Positions 6,266-8,497 of a stretch of 8,497 bases of DNA are shown piece after piece (positions within the stretch are counted from its first letter, which is position 1; every line of letters begins with the position of its first letter). The DNA lies in contig JAQICP010000304.1 in NCBI GenBank assembly GCA_027858555.1, positions 1-8,497 on the forward strand. The letters run 5' to 3'. Made by a program: the position numbers and the translations under genes. The DNA is from Vallitaleaceae bacterium (GTDB lineage: Bacteria; Bacillota; Clostridia; Lachnospirales; Vallitaleaceae). The notes below the pieces were generated by a model. It saw only the letters and a program-made list of their open reading frames with translations, was not told where the DNA came from and ran no database searches.

Positions 6266-7495
6266 ATGAGTAAAGTAGTTATAATTGGTGGTGGACCGGC
6301 AGGTATGATAGCAGCCATCACTGCAGCAAATAAACATGAAGGAATTGAAGTATTATTACTTGAAAAAAATGAAAAATTAGGCAAAAAACTTTTCATAACG
6401 GGAAAAGGCAGATGTAATATAACTAATGTAACTGACGTACCGACCTTATTAGCAAATATTGTCAGTAATCCCAAGTTTTTATATTCTGCATTTTATAGTT
6501 TTGATGCCTATAGTTCGATTGATTTTTTTGAATCTAATGGACTTAAGACTAAAATTGAAAGAGGTAATCGATTATTCCCTGTCAGTGATAAATCATCAGA
6601 TGTCATTAGGGTATTTGAAGATGCGTTAAAGAAGGCAAAAGTAAAAATTAAGCTTAACACCGAAGTCATATCGGTTTCTAAAAATGACAATGTATTTACA
6701 ATCAACACTAAAAATGGGACATACGAAGCCGATTATGTTATCATAGCTACTGGGGGCGTTTCATATACCCAAACAGGTTCAACTGGTGATGGTTACAAGA
6801 TAGCAAAAGCCTTTAAGCATGGCTTGGTTCAACCAGAACCGGGGTTAATCGGATTAGTCACTGTTGAAAATGATAGTGAAGCTTTACAAGGGTTAGCCCT
6901 CAAAAACGTGACAGTAAAATTAGAAATCAATGATAACGTAATATACGAAGAATTAGGCGAAATGCTATTTACACATTTTGGTTTATCAGGTCCGATTATC
7001 ATTTCAGCCAGTAGTTATTTCAAAGGTCACAGTGGTTTGATCAGTGTGGACCTGAAACCTGGACTTAGTGAAGAAAAATTAGATAAACGTATACTTAGTG
7101 ATTTTGAAAAGTATGCCAATAGAGATCTGATCAATGCTTTAGATGATTTATTACCTAAGAATTTGATACCTTATATAATAGAAAGAACATCCATAGATCC
7201 ACGAATTAAAATTCATCAGATTAATAAAATTCAAAGACAATTATTGGTTCAAACCATTAAGGCTTTGACTTTTCATATAAAACGGAAGTACGATATGAAT
7301 CAAGCTATAATAACCCAAGGTGGTATTCCGGTTAAAGAAATCAATCCGAATACCATGGCATCTAAATTAGTTGATGGGCTTTACTTTGTAGGTGAAGTGA
7401 TAGATGTAGACGGTTTAACTGGGGGTTTCAACCTTCAGATTGCCTATTCAACTGGTTATTTAGCGGGTATATCCATTCCAACACAGGAGGCATAA
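6266..7495 (+). CDS. BaiN/HI0933-family NAD(P)/FAD-dependent flavoprotein
   Basis: The 409-residue flavoprotein is of the HI0933/BaiN type, often annotated as an aminoacetone oxidase-like or NAD(P)/FAD-dependent oxidoreductase. An N-terminal Rossmann FAD motif GGGPAGMIAA (8-17) is followed by the family signature GKKLFITGKGRCNITN (39-54), ATGGVSYTQTGSTGDGY (161-177), EMLFTHFGLSGPIIISAS (232-249), QGGIPVKEINPNTMAS (351-366) and a C-terminal FAD-binding segment GLYFVGEVIDVDGLTGGFN (371-389). Length is typical and no key motif is missing. AAGGGG (6255-6260), overlapping the regulator's stop codon, serves as ribosome binding site, and the stop overlaps the next start codon by one base (TAATG). 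The natural substrate of most members is unknown; BaiN from a gut Clostridium was reported to act on bile-acid intermediates, but nothing here points to bile acids. Cotranscription with a CMP-kinase gene suggests a housekeeping role. Confidence 0.92.
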   Translation: MSKVVIIGGGPAGMIAAITAANKHEGIEVLLLEKNEKLGKKLFITGKGRCNITNVTDVPTLLANIVSNPKFLYSAFYSFDAYSSIDFFESNGLKTKIERGNRLFPVSDKSSDVIRVFEDALKKAKVKIKLNTEVISVSKNDNVFTINTKNGTYEADYVIIATGGVSYTQTGSTGDGYKIAKAFKHGLVQPEPGLIGLVTVENDSEALQGLALKNVTVKLEINDNVIYEELGEMLFTHFGLSGPIIISASSYFKGHSGLISVDLKPGLSEEKLDKRILSDFEKYANRDLINALDDLLPKNLIPYIIERTSIDPRIKIHQINKIQRQLLVQTIKALTFHIKRKYDMNQAIITQGGIPVKEINPNTMASKLVDGLYFVGEVIDVDGLTGGFNLQIAYSTGYLAGISIPTQEA

Positions 7496-8497
7496 TGATA
7501 GCTATTAGAGGCGCTATTTTCATAGATTACAATACAAGAGAAGATATTTTAGATAAAACGAAGCAATTGATTACAGGCATTATGGCAGCCAATAACATCG
7601 TGAATGATGATATGGTATCCATTCTTTTCTCAGCAACTACTGATATTACAAAAGTGTATCCTGCGATAGGTGCTAGGGAACTAGGTATCATACACGCTGG
7701 GTTGTTTTGTACACAAGAGATGCATGTGGAAGATAGCAGTAAGATGTGTTTGCGTATTTTGATGCATGTAGAATCAGATGAAAAACAAAGAAGTGCCAAG
7801 CATATCTATCTAAATGGCGCGCAAACACTTAGACCCGACTTAGTAAATAGTGACGTGCCAAAGTCACCTCAAAAAGAGAAAATATTTAGTATAGCAATTG
7901 ATGGACCAGCAGGTGCGGGTAAAAGCACCATAGCAAAAAAAGTTGCTAAGAAACTAGATATCACATATATTGATACAGGGGCTATGTATCGAGCGATGGG
8001 TTTATATTGTATGAATAACAACATACTATTAGATCATCGAAGTACGATTATTGAATGTCTTAATCATATTGATATAACCATACGGCATATAGATGACGAA
8101 CAACATGTATTTCTTGATGGAATGGATGTAAATCATCTAATTAGAAGCCATGAAGTAAGTGAATCCGCATCCAGGGTCTCCTCAATAAAAGAAGTTAGAG
8201 AAAAGCTTGTTGAATTACAAAGAGGCATTGCAAGTAGAGAATCAGTTATTATGGATGGCAGAGATATTGGGACCCATGTTCTGGTTCATGCGACGCTTAA
8301 AATTTTTCTTGTGGCAGGCGTTGAAGTAAGAGCCTTAAGACGATATACAGAGTCACTTGAAAAAGGGCATGATACTAGCCTAGAAACAATAAAGCAGGAT
8401 ATAATTGATAGAGATTATCGAGATATGAATCGTGAAGCATCACCACTTGAACGGGCATCTGATGCCGTACTTGTGGATACCACTAAGATGACTATAG
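7495..8497 (+). CDS. aroH-cmk: Fusion protein: AroH-type chorismate mutase + cytidylate kinase (3' end cut by window)
   Basis: One uninterrupted frame of 334 codons runs off the right edge. Residues 1-116 match Bacillus subtilis AroH, which converts chorismate to prephenate: IRGA (4-7), ARELG (60-64), CTQEM (72-76), CLRILM (85-90), IYLNG (104-108) and LRPDL (112-116). AroH residues Arg7, Arg63, Cys75, Glu78, Arg90, Tyr108 and Arg116 map to R5, R61, C72, E75, R87, Y105 and R113. After a polar linker (about 117-129) comes (d)CMP kinase: P-loop GPAGAGKST (137-145), DTGAMYRA (160-167), DGRDIGT (254-260) and RDYRDMNREASPL (306-318), with the CMP/phosphate-binding Arg and Asp residues in place. About 15-20 residues are probably missing at the edge. 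AGGAGG at 7485-7490 lies inside the flavoprotein gene, 4 nt before the ATG, so translation is probably coupled. No stop codon or ribosome binding site separates the halves. Confidence 0.93.
   Translation, partial: MIAIRGAIFIDYNTREDILDKTKQLITGIMAANNIVNDDMVSILFSATTDITKVYPAIGARELGIIHAGLFCTQEMHVEDSSKMCLRILMHVESDEKQRSAKHIYLNGAQTLRPDLVNSDVPKSPQKEKIFSIAIDGPAGAGKSTIAKKVAKKLDITYIDTGAMYRAMGLYCMNNNILLDHRSTIIECLNHIDITIRHIDDEQHVFLDGMDVNHLIRSHEVSESASRVSSIKEVREKLVELQRGIASRESVIMDGRDIGTHVLVHATLKIFLVAGVEVRALRRYTESLEKGHDTSLETIKQDIIDRDYRDMNREASPLERASDAVLVDTTKMTI

Noticed and set aside
7855..7857. In-frame GTG in the linker as a separate start for cytidylate kinase.
   Set aside because: No Shine-Dalgarno-like sequence lies upstream and the frame is continuous, so a fusion is the simpler reading.
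1..8497. Mobile elements, CRISPR arrays, tRNA or rRNA genes, phage or defence genes.
   Set aside because: No transposase, integrase, regularly spaced repeat, cloverleaf or rRNA-like segment was recognised on either strand.

Overview
The window is AT-rich DNA with strong GGAGG-type ribosome binding sites, short intergenic gaps and every gene on the + strand. Together with a sodium-pump decarboxylase operon, this suggests an anaerobic low-GC Firmicute of the class Clostridia. The gene types and order resemble Lachnospirales-like genomes, but that taxon is inferred from memory of families and was not computed.

Region 1 (1-155) is a non-coding leader. It carries a well-formed promoter (TTGCGT, 17 nt, TAAAAT), an upstream inverted repeat and a small 5'UTR hairpin. 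Region 2 (156-5076) is a tight five-gene operon for a biotin-dependent, Na+-translocating decarboxylase: a 12S/MmdA-like carboxyltransferase, a gamma (OadG-like) membrane subunit, a free biotin carrier protein, the beta (OadB-like) Na+ channel subunit and a 5S/OadA-type carboxyltransferase without its own biotin domain. A strong intrinsic terminator follows (5097-5137). The unusual point is that one operon encodes two different carboxyltransferases, one for acyl-CoA and one for pyruvate/oxaloacetate, alongside one biotin carrier and one Na+ pump. These are the parts of a transcarboxylase (12S + 5S + 1.3S) joined to a decarboxylation-driven sodium pump. No biotin carboxylase is present in the window.

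Region 3 (5077-5344) is intergenic. It holds the terminator, a GGGCTTTAGCC structured stretch faintly like part of a c-di-GMP-I riboswitch, a good promoter (TTGTTT, 17 nt, TATAAT), and a 15-bp palindrome flanked by direct repeats that could be an operator. Region 4 (5345-8497) is a second apparent operon: an RpiR/MurR-type SIS-domain regulator, a BaiN/HI0933-type flavoprotein, and a gene running off the right edge that fuses an AroH-type chorismate mutase to cytidylate kinase. All catalytic residues I could map in both halves of the fusion are present.

The best candidates for something under-described are the two-carboxyltransferase Na+ pump and the chorismate mutase-CMP kinase fusion. Both use known protein families; the combinations are what deserve attention.
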